64,000 nt of DNA from Mytilinidion resinicola (Eukaryota > Ascomycota > Dothideomycetes > Mytilinidiales > Mytilinidiaceae), in the NCBI RefSeq assembly GCF_010093595.1, contig NW_022985440.1:337215-401214 (forward strand). Reading direction: 5' to 3'. Shown here piece after piece: positions 1 to 9,363 of the stretch. Below the pieces are notes generated by a model. That model was not told the origin of the DNA. It did not search any database and saw only the letters and a program-made list of their open reading frames with translations. The position numbers were made by a program, and so were the translations under genes. The stretch's first letter is position 1. Every line of letters starts with the position of its first letter.

Positions 1-90
1 GTACCTCCAGCCAGCGTCGCTGATCCGCCGAGCGTACATCTTCCCCATGTCGCCCATGCCTATGATGCCTACCGACTTCTCCTCCTCCAT
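1..90 (-). CDS. TYR1: Prephenate dehydrogenase (TYR1-like), N-terminal fragment cut by window edge
   Basis: Thirty codons read leftward from an ATG at 90-88 and run off the window edge. The peptide starts with three glutamates and then shows a nucleotide-binding loop, GIIGMGDMGKMYARR, followed by DAGW. This is the N-terminal Rossmann motif typical of fungal NADP-dependent prephenate dehydrogenase, which converts prephenate to 4-hydroxyphenylpyruvate in tyrosine synthesis. Family assignment rests on this short segment only, so another 6-phosphogluconate-type dehydrogenase cannot be fully excluded. It is divergent from AAR2, with a shared promoter region between them. Confidence 0.75.
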   Translation of the reverse strand, partial: MEEEKSVGIIGMGDMGKMYARRISDAGWRY

Positions 91-560
91 TTTCAGGTGC
101 GTAGGAGGCAATGGCCGTCCAGTCTGTGAAATTGGTGGGAGAAAAGGTGGTGGATGAGAGTCAGAGAGGATCGCGCTTTGTCGAAATTTAAGCAGAGGAT
201 TTTGCTTGGCGGAGCTTGGCCAAATGCGGGGTAGCTTCATATCGCAAAACCCAACACCATCGAGTTTCCTTTGCCTCAAAACACATCAAAAGCTAGAAAG
301 ACCTTCATAATCTGCTCCTATAGGACTATCGAGTCGGGCAAAAGGACTGTCTCGAGTTACATCAACGAGGACGAGCTGCGATCTTCTTTTCATTCACCAC
401 TACTCCCAAGGCATCAAATAGATGCTATGATTAATCTGTAGCTCTAGTTCAACCTCAACCTTCGAGAGCCCTTTCTACTATCTTCTTCAAGAGTTTGAAA
501 ATCTCCCTTTATTTGGCAATTCCTCTACTTAAATATTCCGCTCTCAGTGGCGAGACCCAG
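91..560. other. Divergent intergenic region, TYR1-like / AAR2
   Basis: About 470 bp between two divergent start codons. It presumably holds both promoters. I see no repeat and no conserved element that I can name. Confidence 0.5.
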
Positions 561-1859
561 ATGGACTCCGCAAGCCATACCGCATGTGTCCTCTTTCTTG
601 ATCTTCCACCGTCCGCTTTAGGCGGGATCGATCTCCTCTCCTTCACAACGACTCCTCGCTTCAAGGGCATCAAGAACTTAACACCGGGATGGCATTTCGC
701 CTTCACATCCAGCAGCGAGTCTTTGTCAGTTCGACACGGAGCGTGGTTCTTTGTCGATGAAAATAAAGAGCCGCCCCAGATTTTCATTAAGAAATGGGAC
801 CCGGCTACTGAAGATTTCGTGGCTGAGCAGTCCGAGACGGAGGTGATGCGATGGCGGGCCAATCTAGGATCAATATGGCGAGACGGGTTGACTCCGTATC
901 GACAGAGTTCTGGATCAGAAGATTCAACTGAACAGAACGAAACACAACGAGAAGGTGATTGGAAGGATCTGACGAGTCGAATCACCCCAGCCCTACTATC
1001 CCGCATCACTGGACCAACGCCGGATCACTGGAGCCTTACGTCTGCGTCGTCGGCCGCTCAAGATGTCGATGATATTCCCGGGCTCGCTGAGCTAGAGTCA
1101 AAATTTCAGCCTGAAAAGGAATTACATCTACTTCCCATCGATCTCAAGAAGACATGGCGAGAGGGCGCGACAGGGCGAGAACGCACAACTGCTGCACAGG
1201 ACCGATCATGGGCGTTGGAAAATCTTATTACGGAGCGATGCTCCGGAAACACACCTGAAGAGCGGGAGCGAGAGATCATCGGCGAGCTGCAGTTCGCCTT
1301 TCTCACATTCCTAACTCTCAACAACAACTCCTGTCTCGAGCAATGGAAGCGGCTACTAGAGCTTCTCTTTACGAGTCGACAAGCTATCAAAGACCGCCCG
1401 ACTTTATTCAAAGACCTACCGCAAGTGCTGAGAATACAGCTGAGCCATTGTCAATATGCCGAGAGCGGGCTCTTCGATATGACAGACGAGGGTGGTAGAT
1501 TTCTGAAAGGCCTGCTACGAAAGTTTCGAAAGGGATTGGAAGAACTGGACTGGGCTGGTAAAGACGAGATTTTTGAAGAGCTGGTCGAGTTGGAGGAGTT
1601 CTTGAAGGATGCGTTTGGATGGGAGCTTGATGACTCGTTTGTCAAGCGAGGCATGTTGGAACTCGAGGATGGCGAGAAGGTCGAGATGGAAGTGAACGGT
1701 TTCGACGAAGACGATGAAAGCGGAGAGTACGCTCCGGTCGTCGTGGACTTAACGCCTGCACAGATTAAAGCATTGCAAGGTGACGAGTCAGAAGAGGATA
1801 TGCAGGATGTAGAGAGCGAGGATGATACTAATCTGGAGGATATGGATGCTCGGTATTAG
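561..1859 (+). CDS. AAR2: AAR2-like U5 snRNP assembly / A1 cistron-splicing factor
   Basis: Single-exon ORF of 432 aa from the ATG at 561; upstream in-frame codons start only with a non-ATG codon. The N-terminus shows the AAR2 signature: VLFLDLPPSA, GIDLLSF, then PRFKGIKNLTPGWHF, and KKWDP. In yeast, Aar2 holds Prp8 in an immature U5 snRNP in the cytoplasm before Brr2 replaces it. The C-terminal half is helical, with a conserved LSHCQYAESG segment, and the last 60 residues are strongly acidic. It is tail-to-tail with the NUDIX gene, only about 50 bp apart. Confidence 0.9.
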   Translation: MDSASHTACVLFLDLPPSALGGIDLLSFTTTPRFKGIKNLTPGWHFAFTSSSESLSVRHGAWFFVDENKEPPQIFIKKWDPATEDFVAEQSETEVMRWRANLGSIWRDGLTPYRQSSGSEDSTEQNETQREGDWKDLTSRITPALLSRITGPTPDHWSLTSASSAAQDVDDIPGLAELESKFQPEKELHLLPIDLKKTWREGATGRERTTAAQDRSWALENLITERCSGNTPEEREREIIGELQFAFLTFLTLNNNSCLEQWKRLLELLFTSRQAIKDRPTLFKDLPQVLRIQLSHCQYAESGLFDMTDEGGRFLKGLLRKFRKGLEELDWAGKDEIFEELVELEEFLKDAFGWELDDSFVKRGMLELEDGEKVEMEVNGFDEDDESGEYAPVVVDLTPAQIKALQGDESEEDMQDVESEDDTNLEDMDARY

Positions 1860-1870
1860 GGGCAGCGCTT

Positions 1871-1893
1871 CCCCCCCCCCCCCCCCCCCCCCC
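1871..1893. repeat. Uninterrupted 23-nt poly-C tract
   Basis: Twenty-three consecutive C residues lie 12 bp after the AAR2 stop codon and 13 bp before the NUDIX stop codon, so between two convergent 3' ends. Its length is likely variable between isolates and prone to sequencing error. Confidence 0.95.
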
Positions 1894-1906
1894 TGTGTAT
1901 TAAAAA

Positions 1907-2533
1907 CTAGACGACCAATATCTCACCCGAATCTCCCTCTTTGCTCCAATACGTCCCCTCAACCAACTCCACCCCCTTCCTCAATACCTCCCTATCCCCT
2001 TCAAAACTCAGCTTCTCCACCGCCTCCTCGAACCCCATCCTCACAACCTCAAACTGCTCCTCCGGCCCATCCCATCTACCCTTTTCAAACGACTCCCCAC
2101 TCACCTCCCCCTCCCCCTCTACAATCTCCCCCAAAAACCACCAAATAATCTTCAAATGCCTGCTCCCCTCCTGCCCTTTCTTCCCCTTCCGCCCCACCTC
2201 CCGCATGCTCACCATGAACGGCTCGACACACTCCTCCTCCACCCTCACCCTATCCCCCGCATTTGTGTCCTCAGCCTTCTCATCCGCTGGCGGTGCCCGC
2301 GTGTCCATGATCACGGGGAGCAGCGTGCATGTGAGACCTGTTTCTTCGCGCACTTCGCGGAGGGCGGCAGCAGATCGGGATTCGGCGACGTTGCGGCGGC
2401 CTTTGGCGAGGAGGTATTCGTCTTTACGTTTGTAGTAGATGAGGGCGATTGTGCGGGTGGGGAGATGGAGGGGGAGGGCGCCGCATGATTCCACGAAGTG
2501 GGGGGTGGGGAGGGACAAGGGTCGAGTGAGCAT
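1907..2533 (-). CDS. NUDIX hydrolase
   Basis: Single-exon 208-aa ORF with ATG at 2533. A complete NUDIX box is readable at residues 45-67: G45, E51, R59-E60, E63-E64 and G66 in the exact G-x5-E-x7-REU-x-EE-x-GU spacing. This family hydrolyses nucleoside diphosphates linked to another moiety using Mg2+ bound by the box glutamates. The context LIYYKRKDEYLLAKGRR before the box resembles ADP-ribose or diphosphoinositol-type hydrolases, but the substrate cannot be told from sequence. It converges on AAR2 and has a MITE about 210 bp upstream of its start. Confidence 0.9.
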   Translation of the reverse strand: MLTRPLSLPTPHFVESCGALPLHLPTRTIALIYYKRKDEYLLAKGRRNVAESRSAAALREVREETGLTCTLLPVIMDTRAPPADEKAEDTNAGDRVRVEEECVEPFMVSMREVGRKGKKGQEGSRHLKIIWWFLGEIVEGEGEVSGESFEKGRWDGPEEQFEVVRMGFEEAVEKLSFEGDREVLRKGVELVEGTYWSKEGDSGEILVV

Positions 2534-2743
2534 GATTGGTGTGGTGGAAAAGTGATAGGTATAGTGAGAGGCTTTGAGTCTATGAAGGGTGGATTGGTCG
2601 TTGAAATGTGATTTTGGAAATGGTACTTACTAGTGCTGGGAGTGGTTCAGCGTATGTTTTTGCTTGTAGGGTTGGATGATTGGAGTCTGGGTTTGTTTGG
2701 ATATGATGTAATCTAAATAAGATTCTGTAGTGACTCAAAGAGA

Positions 2744-2896
2744 TAACGTAGGTGATGGGGTTATTACGCACGAGGTAGTTATTACGCTTCCGAACATTAA
2801 AAAAAAAGCTTGGCGGGTGCACAGATTCGGAATACGTGTGAAGCTTAGACCAACGTAATAACTACCTCGTGCGTAATAACCCCATCACCTACGTTA
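2744..2896. mobile_element. MITE with perfect 43-bp terminal inverted repeats
   Basis: Arms 2744-2786 and 2854-2896 are exact reverse complements of each other (43 of 43), separated by 67 bp. The outer ends read TAACGTAGG... and ...CCTACGTTA, compatible with a TA target duplication as used by Tc1/mariner-type transposases. No coding capacity. It lies in the 600-bp gap between the NUDIX start and the end of the RBR gene. Perfect arms suggest recent movement. I saw no second copy in this window. Confidence 0.9.
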
Positions 2897-3132
2897 CAGT
2901 TTGTGATTTGATGTTGCTGCCTGCTAGAAATTGAAGTCGATATGTAGGCGCCACCTTAAGCTCATGAGTCATGAAATGATCGATGTAGGGATTGCATGAC
3001 ACAGGCTCAAAGCTCTCATATTTTCCCTTCCACTTCCATTTCTCCAAGCAGCAAACGCCATCGAAACCATCAGAATGGCCCATAGAACTACAAACACTAG
3101 GAAGAAAATCGCTCCACCCCTCGAGAGTATCC

Positions 3133-4359
3133 CTACTGAAGCCCATTATCCCTATCGTTCTTCCAAATCCTAAAGACATGCCTCTGATCATGCCTGGTCC
3201 CATTCCTCTCGCACTTCCCGCACAAGTCATACGCAGGACAATTGAGGCACTCAAACTTAAGCCCGACGATCTCCTCTGAGCCACAGTTATCGCATCGAGC
3301 ATACTCATGCCGAAACCCTTGCGTGCCCGCCTGCTGCGGCGCTTGGGCCACGAAAGCCTCAATCGTTGGCGTGTTGACCGCAGCGGCCCGATACATCGGT
3401 GCACTGGTCCAGGTGAAACCCCTCCCACATCCACTCTGGACGTTTCCACCATGCGCGTCCTGCCCACACGTCATGGTGTCGCAGCCCGTGATCTTCTCGA
3501 CCACACGGCCACAGTGCGGGCACATGCGAGCGCTGCGGGCTTTGTACTGTTCGTCCTGCTGGAGCGTCTCGAACGCTCGTAAGGCCGCAGCGCGATCTTC
3601 CTCGTGCTTCTTCTGCGCGGCGACGAACTCCTTCGTCTGCTTCTCGTACTGCTGCTTCTGCCGCCGTTCCTGTTGCGCGACGGTCGACTGGTAGTCGTTC
3701 CTCCCCTTGCGCAGCCACGCCGTCCAGATATTGCGGTACTGCTTGAGCTCCTGGCAAGTGCAGCGGTAGTGGTAGTCCTCGTTGCAGAGCGAGCAGAACG
3801 TGTAGCGACACTTTGGGCATTCGACGCGCTCCTGCTCGCCTGCTGAATGCGCCGCCATGACATGTTTGCATTTACAGACGAGGAACGGGCCTTGGGAAAC
3901 GAGGCGGTTGAGCAGCATAGTGCTGTATTTCTCGAGTTGCTCAGGAAGAAGCTGCTTCATTTCCTGCTCGCTGAGCTCGTGCTTGCAACGTTCACCAGGG
4001 CATCTGGGGACTTTGTTGCCTTCGATGTCGCCTCGCACGACCTCGCGAGAGCAGTCACGGCAGAAGGTGTGGCTTGACTCGCAGTCGAAAACGTAGGAGT
4101 CAGATCGTGGTTTGTCGTCCATGCAGATGCCACACGTGAACGGCGGGCCTTCGATTTCGTAGTCGAAGCCATCTTGGTAGGCAGCGAAATCGTCCGGAGT
4201 GAACTCGCTCTGGTAAGTAGTGAACTCGTTCCGGAAAGGGTTCGTCGTGTTCCGGTAAGAGGAGTCGTAAGCTGGTGGTGGCTCGTCTGGAAAGTCGTTA
4301 GACTGGTAGGCTGACGAGGCTGACATGCCGGAGAAATATGTGAGTGGAAGTCGGCTCAT
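3133..4359 (-). CDS. RBR-type E3 ubiquitin ligase-like protein with C-terminal ZZ zinc finger
   Basis: 408-aa single-exon ORF; the first true ATG is at 4359, with A at -3. Domains in order: a proline/tyrosine-rich N-terminus with a PPAY motif at 28-31; RING1 from C76 (CGICMDD ... HTFCRDC); an in-between-RING with CPKCRYTFCSLC; a charged coiled segment rich in Q, E and K; RING2 with CPHCGRVVEKITGCDTMTC, in which the cysteine of GC matches the catalytic cysteine of RBR ligases; and a ZZ finger near the end (CDNCG, CLNCPAYDLC). RBR enzymes form a thioester with ubiquitin on RING2. The last RING2 cysteine pair appears replaced by TWTS, so zinc binding there may be altered. Confidence 0.85.
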   Translation of the reverse strand: MSRLPLTYFSGMSASSAYQSNDFPDEPPPAYDSSYRNTTNPFRNEFTTYQSEFTPDDFAAYQDGFDYEIEGPPFTCGICMDDKPRSDSYVFDCESSHTFCRDCSREVVRGDIEGNKVPRCPGERCKHELSEQEMKQLLPEQLEKYSTMLLNRLVSQGPFLVCKCKHVMAAHSAGEQERVECPKCRYTFCSLCNEDYHYRCTCQELKQYRNIWTAWLRKGRNDYQSTVAQQERRQKQQYEKQTKEFVAAQKKHEEDRAAALRAFETLQQDEQYKARSARMCPHCGRVVEKITGCDTMTCGQDAHGGNVQSGCGRGFTWTSAPMYRAAAVNTPTIEAFVAQAPQQAGTQGFRHEYARCDNCGSEEIVGLKFECLNCPAYDLCGKCERNGTRHDQRHVFRIWKNDRDNGLQ

Positions 4360-4877
4360 TTTGGAGTGTGGATCGGCATGCAATATTTTTTCGGTGAGGT
4401 ACTGGAGTTGTAGAAGCCTACGAGTTGCTTCTTCTCACAAGAGAGAGGATGGAAGAAGTTCTAAGAAAGGCTGAGGCTGAAGTCCATAACCATGGCGCTG
4501 TCCAGCCTTGTGCAGATAGAGTTGTTTTAGCCGATTCGTGGTTTGCTGTCTTGTGGCTTCCAACATTTTCCATAAATCAGGTCGTACAGTATTATGATAT
4601 GGCACCGCCCGAGGCTTCTACAAAATCAGAGTAGACATCTTCAACCAACACGCTTGAGTCTCGGATCCGTCATCCCAACACCGTGGGGCAGGTGGGGGTC
4701 TAGTGTTGCTAGAATGAAACAAGCATTTTTACTCCTCAGTTTCCGACATATAGCAAGATTCCTTGTCGAATCTCATGCCACCCAAATGCTGTCTACAATT
4801 ATCCGGAACACATCAAAGGATCCCTTCATACATGAGACTGCGGGCACTGCGAAGACGTTCCGCAGCGGTAAACAGCG
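4360..4877. other. Intergenic region, RBR ligase / SET gene
   Basis: About 520 bp between divergent genes. Short open frames are present in it but none has a recognisable domain. An alternative longer 5' end of the SET gene in the frame from 4786 is possible but less likely than the spliced start given for that gene. Confidence 0.4.
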
Positions 4878-5912
4878 ATGTCTCAAGATCATTGTAAGTC
4901 GGCCTATTGCTTAACAGTGCGTCGGACTTAGAATACCCCTATAGCCTATCGTTGCCTCGAAGTGCCGGGCGACGCGCCCTTCGCATTAGGTCCCTCGAAA
5001 GGAAAAGGATGGGGTGCTTTTGCCACCAGACGAATCGAGCGAGGAACCCTGATCTTGAGGGAGAAGCCGCTCTTCGTTATCCAAAAAGCCCATGACGAAA
5101 TTACAGAGCAGGACATCTGGACAGCCTTTCACCAGTTGCAGCCCAAAGAAAAAAAACAATTTCTGTGCCTCCGCGACAACGATTCCAGGCCTTTCTTACG
5201 TATAATCGACGCCTTCGCTGAAAACTCCTTCTCAATATCCGCGCACCCTCCAACGCGTGGTATATTCCTGCTTCAGTCACGTTTCGACCACTCGTGTATA
5301 CCCAACTCCAAGATTCCGGCGACCGGTGGGCAGTCCATTTCCAGGTTTGCGACCCGAACCATTGACGCCGGCGAGGAGATTACTTTCTGTTACCCTACGG
5401 CTTTCCACTGCAAGACCAGAGATGAGCGCCATCGAGAACTGCGCTTCATATGCCATTGCAAAGCCTGTCTACCTGGCACCCCCTTCCAACAACTTAGCGA
5501 CATGCGCCGAACCCTCATTAGAGGCTTACAGTACCTTACGCTTGGCCACGACTTCAATGGACAGAGACAGACTTCTGCCTCCCCAATCATCTTCAACTCT
5601 GAATTGAAGCAAGCTGCCGAGGACTTCAGCATTCCTATCTCTTCTAGGCTAATCTACAACCTGCTATTCATGGTTCTCATGGAAGAAGAGGGATTGCTAG
5701 ACGACTTTATAATCAGAAGAATGACTCCAAGCATACGGATGACGACGACCAAGTTTCAAACAGAAAGCAACGTCAGAATCGCCAGGCTCGCCATGGCACA
5801 GGAGACTTGGCTTGGGAAGTTTTGCGTGGCTTTCATGCTTCATGGGCGGCGAGACGTGGCTGATGATGCCATTGCTGAGCAGCTACGAATGCTGCATGGT
5901 TTGTCCGTTTAA
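4878..5912 (+). CDS. SET-domain protein (probable lysine methyltransferase-like)
   Basis: Proposed structure join(4878..4893,4945..5912), 327 aa. The 51-bp intron has a GTAAGT donor, a CTTAAC branch site and a TAG acceptor, and restores the frame as MSQDHS then YRCLEVPGDAPF. SET motifs are visible: GKGWGAFATRRIERG near the start, FDHSCIPN (the NHSCxPN motif with D for N), and GEEITFCY, followed by a CHCKAC cysteine cluster. Such fungal SET proteins resemble the SMYD/SET5 class without a MYND finger. The target is unknown. The large reading frame alone has no ATG at its start, which is why the spliced start is preferred. Confidence 0.8.
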
Positions 5913-6628
5913 CCCTGGCCTGCAGAACAACCCAGGCGTTTGCGAGATGGAGACCCTCAAAATGAGGCGTTCGTTCATTTCTGGGGACTCGTCTCCTTAA
6001 AGGTTGCGATTTGATGCCTGAGGCTCACGTCGGCATCGCAGCTCCGATTCTGCGGTGCTCCGCTCCTCTTCTCCGCCCCCCCCTCCGCTTCTACCGACCG
6101 GTCTCCGCCATACGCGCACTGAAAAGCTGAAATCCGCGTTTCATACTGTAAAGTCTCATAGAATGGCCCCAAAGGGGCACGCTCGCGAGGGAGTAGCAAG
6201 GGTGAGTTCCTTTGCTAATTGGACGGATCACAAAACCGGAGAGCGTATCCTTGTCTTGTCGCCCTATGCAAGCTCCTTCAGACACTACGATTTCCGGTTC
6301 CCAGACGTTAAGTCGTGTTTGCGTGCGGATATGAACGATAAATCCGTGTGCGGCCTTGTACTGCGCTTACTCGTATTCTTGTTCGTATAAATCATCGTGT
6401 ATCCCCGCAATTCAGCGCTCATATCTCCGCAATTCAGCGTCAATAGCCCGTTATAGATATATTTGCCCTACGCGCAGATCCTATTGTACTTCTGTCTCCC
6501 CCAAGTCACATTCTTGACACCTATCAACGGTGTGCGTTATCACTACTTTATTCTGCCTAGTCGATTCCATACACCATTCCACCCAAGCACTACCTCTTCG
6601 AAGCACCCTGTAATCACCCAAGACCGCA
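5913..6628. other. Intergenic region with a short direct repeat
   Basis: Contains two copies of CCGCAATTCAGCG at 6405-6417 and 6427-6439, 22 bp apart, about 200 bp upstream of the monooxygenase start. This spacing could be a pair of regulator sites but nothing else supports that. No gene seen. Confidence 0.4.
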
Positions 6629-7951
6629 ATGTCTCTCCCGGCCCTCAGACCCTCGTCCTCCCTCGCGAACCCTCTCAACATCCTCGTCATCGGCGCCGGT
6701 GTCGCAGGGCCTGCCCTCGCATACTTCCTCCAGAGCGCCGATCCTCGCCACACCATCACCATCATAGAACGCTCTCCTTCGCTCCGCATGGCAGGCCAAC
6801 AGATCGACCTCAAAGCCGAAGGTCTCCCCGTGCTGAGGAAAATGGGCCTCATGGACAATATCAAGAAATCCCTCGTTGCCGAAACCGGCCTCGCCATGGT
6901 CGACCCAAACGGAAAGCCAATCGCGCACTTCGGCATCGTCGACGCCGCTAAAGGCACTGTCGGGCTGACCAGTGAGTATGAGATCATGCGGGGTGATCTG
7001 GTGCAGGTGCTTTACGATGCCAGTCTCGCCCAGGGAGTGAAAGCGAAAGAGCTAGGGCAAGCGGGCGGATTGACGTATGAGTTCGGGAAGACTGTCATGG
7101 ATTTCAAACAAGACAACGACGGCGTTGATGTCACTTTCTCGGACGGACAGGAGAAGCGTTACGACCTCGTCGTCGGCGCAGACGGGCAGACGTCGCGGAC
7201 AAGACGCCAAGCCTTCGGCCAGGAGGCCAGTGATGAAGCGTTCAAATCTCTCGGTATCCACACGGCCTACTACAGCGTCCCACGGCTCGAGGGCGAAGGA
7301 GGGCTCGCGAATCTCTATACTGCCCCAGGACGTAGGTGCATATTAACACGAATGGGTGACCGGCCGATGACGCAGGTGTACCTCTTCAACATGAACGCTA
7401 CAAGCACTGAGAGGCTGAAGAAGATGAACAAAGAGCCAATCGAGAAGCAGAAAGAGGTCTGGGCAGAAACTTTCAAAGACGCCGGATGGCAGGCTGACAG
7501 GTTTGTGAGCGGCCTGGATACCTGCGATGATTTCTACACGCACGAAATAGCGCAGGTGAAGATGAAGGAGGTGTATAAGGGCCGCGTCGCGCTCCTTGGA
7601 GATGCGGGATACTGTCCGAGTCCTTTCACGGGACTGGGGACTACGCTCTCGATCGTTGGGGCGTACTTACTCGCGGGGGAACTGGCAAGACATGGTAACG
7701 ATGTGCCTAGGGCGCTGCAGGCATACGATAAGGTCGCGCGGCCTCTCATTGACGAATGCCAGCATTTGCCTACTGGGCTGGTTGGGATGTTTCTACCATC
7801 CTCCCGGCTAGGGGTCTGGATTTTCCGCAACAGCATGTGGGCTCTGTCTACGTTCAAGATCAATGAGATGATGCATAGGGTGTTTCCTGAGGATACAAGT
7901 AAGGCTGGATGGAAAGTTCCGGACTACCCTGAGCTGAACCTGTTGTCATGA
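6629..7951 (+). CDS. FAD-dependent monooxygenase (PF01494-type aromatic hydroxylase)
   Basis: Single-exon 440-aa ORF with ATG at 6629. The Rossmann FAD-binding fingerprint G22-x-G24-x-x-G27 sits in NILVIGAGVAGPALAYFL. The middle DG motif is in LVVGADGQTSRTRRQAF, and the third motif is GRVALLGDAGYCPSPFTGLG near residues 317-336. These three motifs define class A flavoprotein monooxygenases such as salicylate hydroxylase and many secondary-metabolism hydroxylases. No signal peptide. No biosynthetic neighbours are seen on either side, so a catabolic or stand-alone role is as likely as a secondary-metabolite one. Confidence 0.92.
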   Translation: MSLPALRPSSSLANPLNILVIGAGVAGPALAYFLQSADPRHTITIIERSPSLRMAGQQIDLKAEGLPVLRKMGLMDNIKKSLVAETGLAMVDPNGKPIAHFGIVDAAKGTVGLTSEYEIMRGDLVQVLYDASLAQGVKAKELGQAGGLTYEFGKTVMDFKQDNDGVDVTFSDGQEKRYDLVVGADGQTSRTRRQAFGQEASDEAFKSLGIHTAYYSVPRLEGEGGLANLYTAPGRRCILTRMGDRPMTQVYLFNMNATSTERLKKMNKEPIEKQKEVWAETFKDAGWQADRFVSGLDTCDDFYTHEIAQVKMKEVYKGRVALLGDAGYCPSPFTGLGTTLSIVGAYLLAGELARHGNDVPRALQAYDKVARPLIDECQHLPTGLVGMFLPSSRLGVWIFRNSMWALSTFKINEMMHRVFPEDTSKAGWKVPDYPELNLLS

Positions 7952-8042
7952 TTTGGGAATAGACTATTGGATTTATTTCTTCGAGTGATCGCGGAGAGTT
8001 CATTGAGGGAGGATGTTGGAGAGAACTTGTATATAATAGCAC

Positions 8043-8281
8043 TACAGTGACAGGTCATAAGTCTTTGCACACGGGTTTACCGCTGCTTGGGGTGCCCCCA
8101 TAGAACTTTAAAAACCTAGGTGCGATGTCAAGTTTCAAGTAGTGCAAATTAGACTGCCCCTTAACTGAGTGGCTGCGTACTAGCTGGCTTGCTCCTCACA
8201 GTGGTGTCTAATGAGCAAAATTAAAGTCAAGCAATGATAAATCCGTGTGCCCAGACTTATGGCCTACTGTGCAGTACTGTA
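8043..8281. mobile_element. MITE copy A of the TACAGT...ACTGTA family, single internal unit
   Basis: A 239-bp block with imperfect inverted ends. The left end TACAGTGACAGGTCATAAG matches the reverse complement of the right end, which ends GACTTATGGCCTACTG...CAGTACTGTA. TA at both tips fits a Tc1/mariner TA target site. The interior carries one unit of the motif CTCCTCACAGTGGTGTC, which is repeated in the copy at 32.2-32.7 kb. It is close to the copy at 40.46 kb read in reverse. It lies 92 bp after the monooxygenase stop. No ORF of note. Confidence 0.85.
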
Positions 8282-9363
8282 CATGAGCGAGATGAATCTC
8301 CACTTTTGGGGGCCTATCTGCTTATTAGTGCATTCATCTCGTTGTCACATTCATCGTCAAAACAGAATCTCACAATAGTAATCAGACACCGAGGACTTAC
8401 GTCTCCAACCTCTCAGTCAGCTCAGGCGCCCTAATCATCTGCTATCTACCCGGCCATGACTGTACTCACTCATTTCCACAATGCAACACGTCAAGTAAAG
8501 CACACCCTCACCGCTATTGCCGAGCCTGCTCCGAAGAACCCATTTTGATGGAGAGAAAGCGGCGACAGGGCTACGTCAGGTTCCCTTGATCATATAGTGG
8601 CAGTTCTCAAATCCAAGACAAGAATTTTAGTCTACGGCCTTCTAGCCAAAGGTACATATTACCTAGCAGTGCTTGAGGTTCTCCAGTACCTTGCTGAACA
8701 ATTGTAAGCCGACAATCTGGCTAGCCTGATAGAGAGCTTTCCAGGCTACCTCAGCTGGTGTTCGTCTGCCACTTGACGTTCCAACGCAATCCCGAGATCG
8801 GCCGCTTCAGCAACCTCTAGCAGCATGGGGCAAAGCGCCGATATGTTCCCAAGCGTGCCAAGGTTCCAGCGCGTGAGATGCCGCGGAGTGCATGCTGCCG
8901 GCGTGTACCGGCGTGCCGTGCTTTTCCCTGACGATAGCGGTCATCAGGGTACCTTGGTACCTTGATGGTAAATATAAAGTCCAGTCAGACGTCGCGAGGA
9001 GCGTAGGGTATCCTATCGTCTTACAAGCTTCCTGTTTTACAACCTAATTCACAACTACCACTTCAGATACATCCTGATACGATATCTAACGGTCCATCAT
9101 GTGTTAGGCGTCACGACTAATCGGAGAATCACTGTTTACCCGATTCGGTCCCTGGGTCCTTCAATCGTCACCGCTCTTTGTTTTGTTGAGATTACAGCGA
9201 GGTTCTTTCAAACACAAAGAAACCTCCATTTGGAACGTCTTTCACGCGGCCAATTCGACGGCGAATAGAACAATTCGGTCCTCAACATCATCAATTACCT
9301 CTCAGAGAGTCTATATCGACGAAGCTTAGAATTTATCAGTTTGAAGCCATCATCCTCACCAAC
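8282..9363. other. Intergenic region
   Basis: About 1.1 kb upstream of the 2EXR gene. A GGTACCTTGGTACCTTGATGG stretch near 8948 is a small direct repeat. I see no gene. Confidence 0.4.

Noticed and set aside
4594..4914. Open frame as 5' coding part of the SET gene
   Set aside because: A shorter spliced start with a better intron and family-like N-terminus explains the gene.
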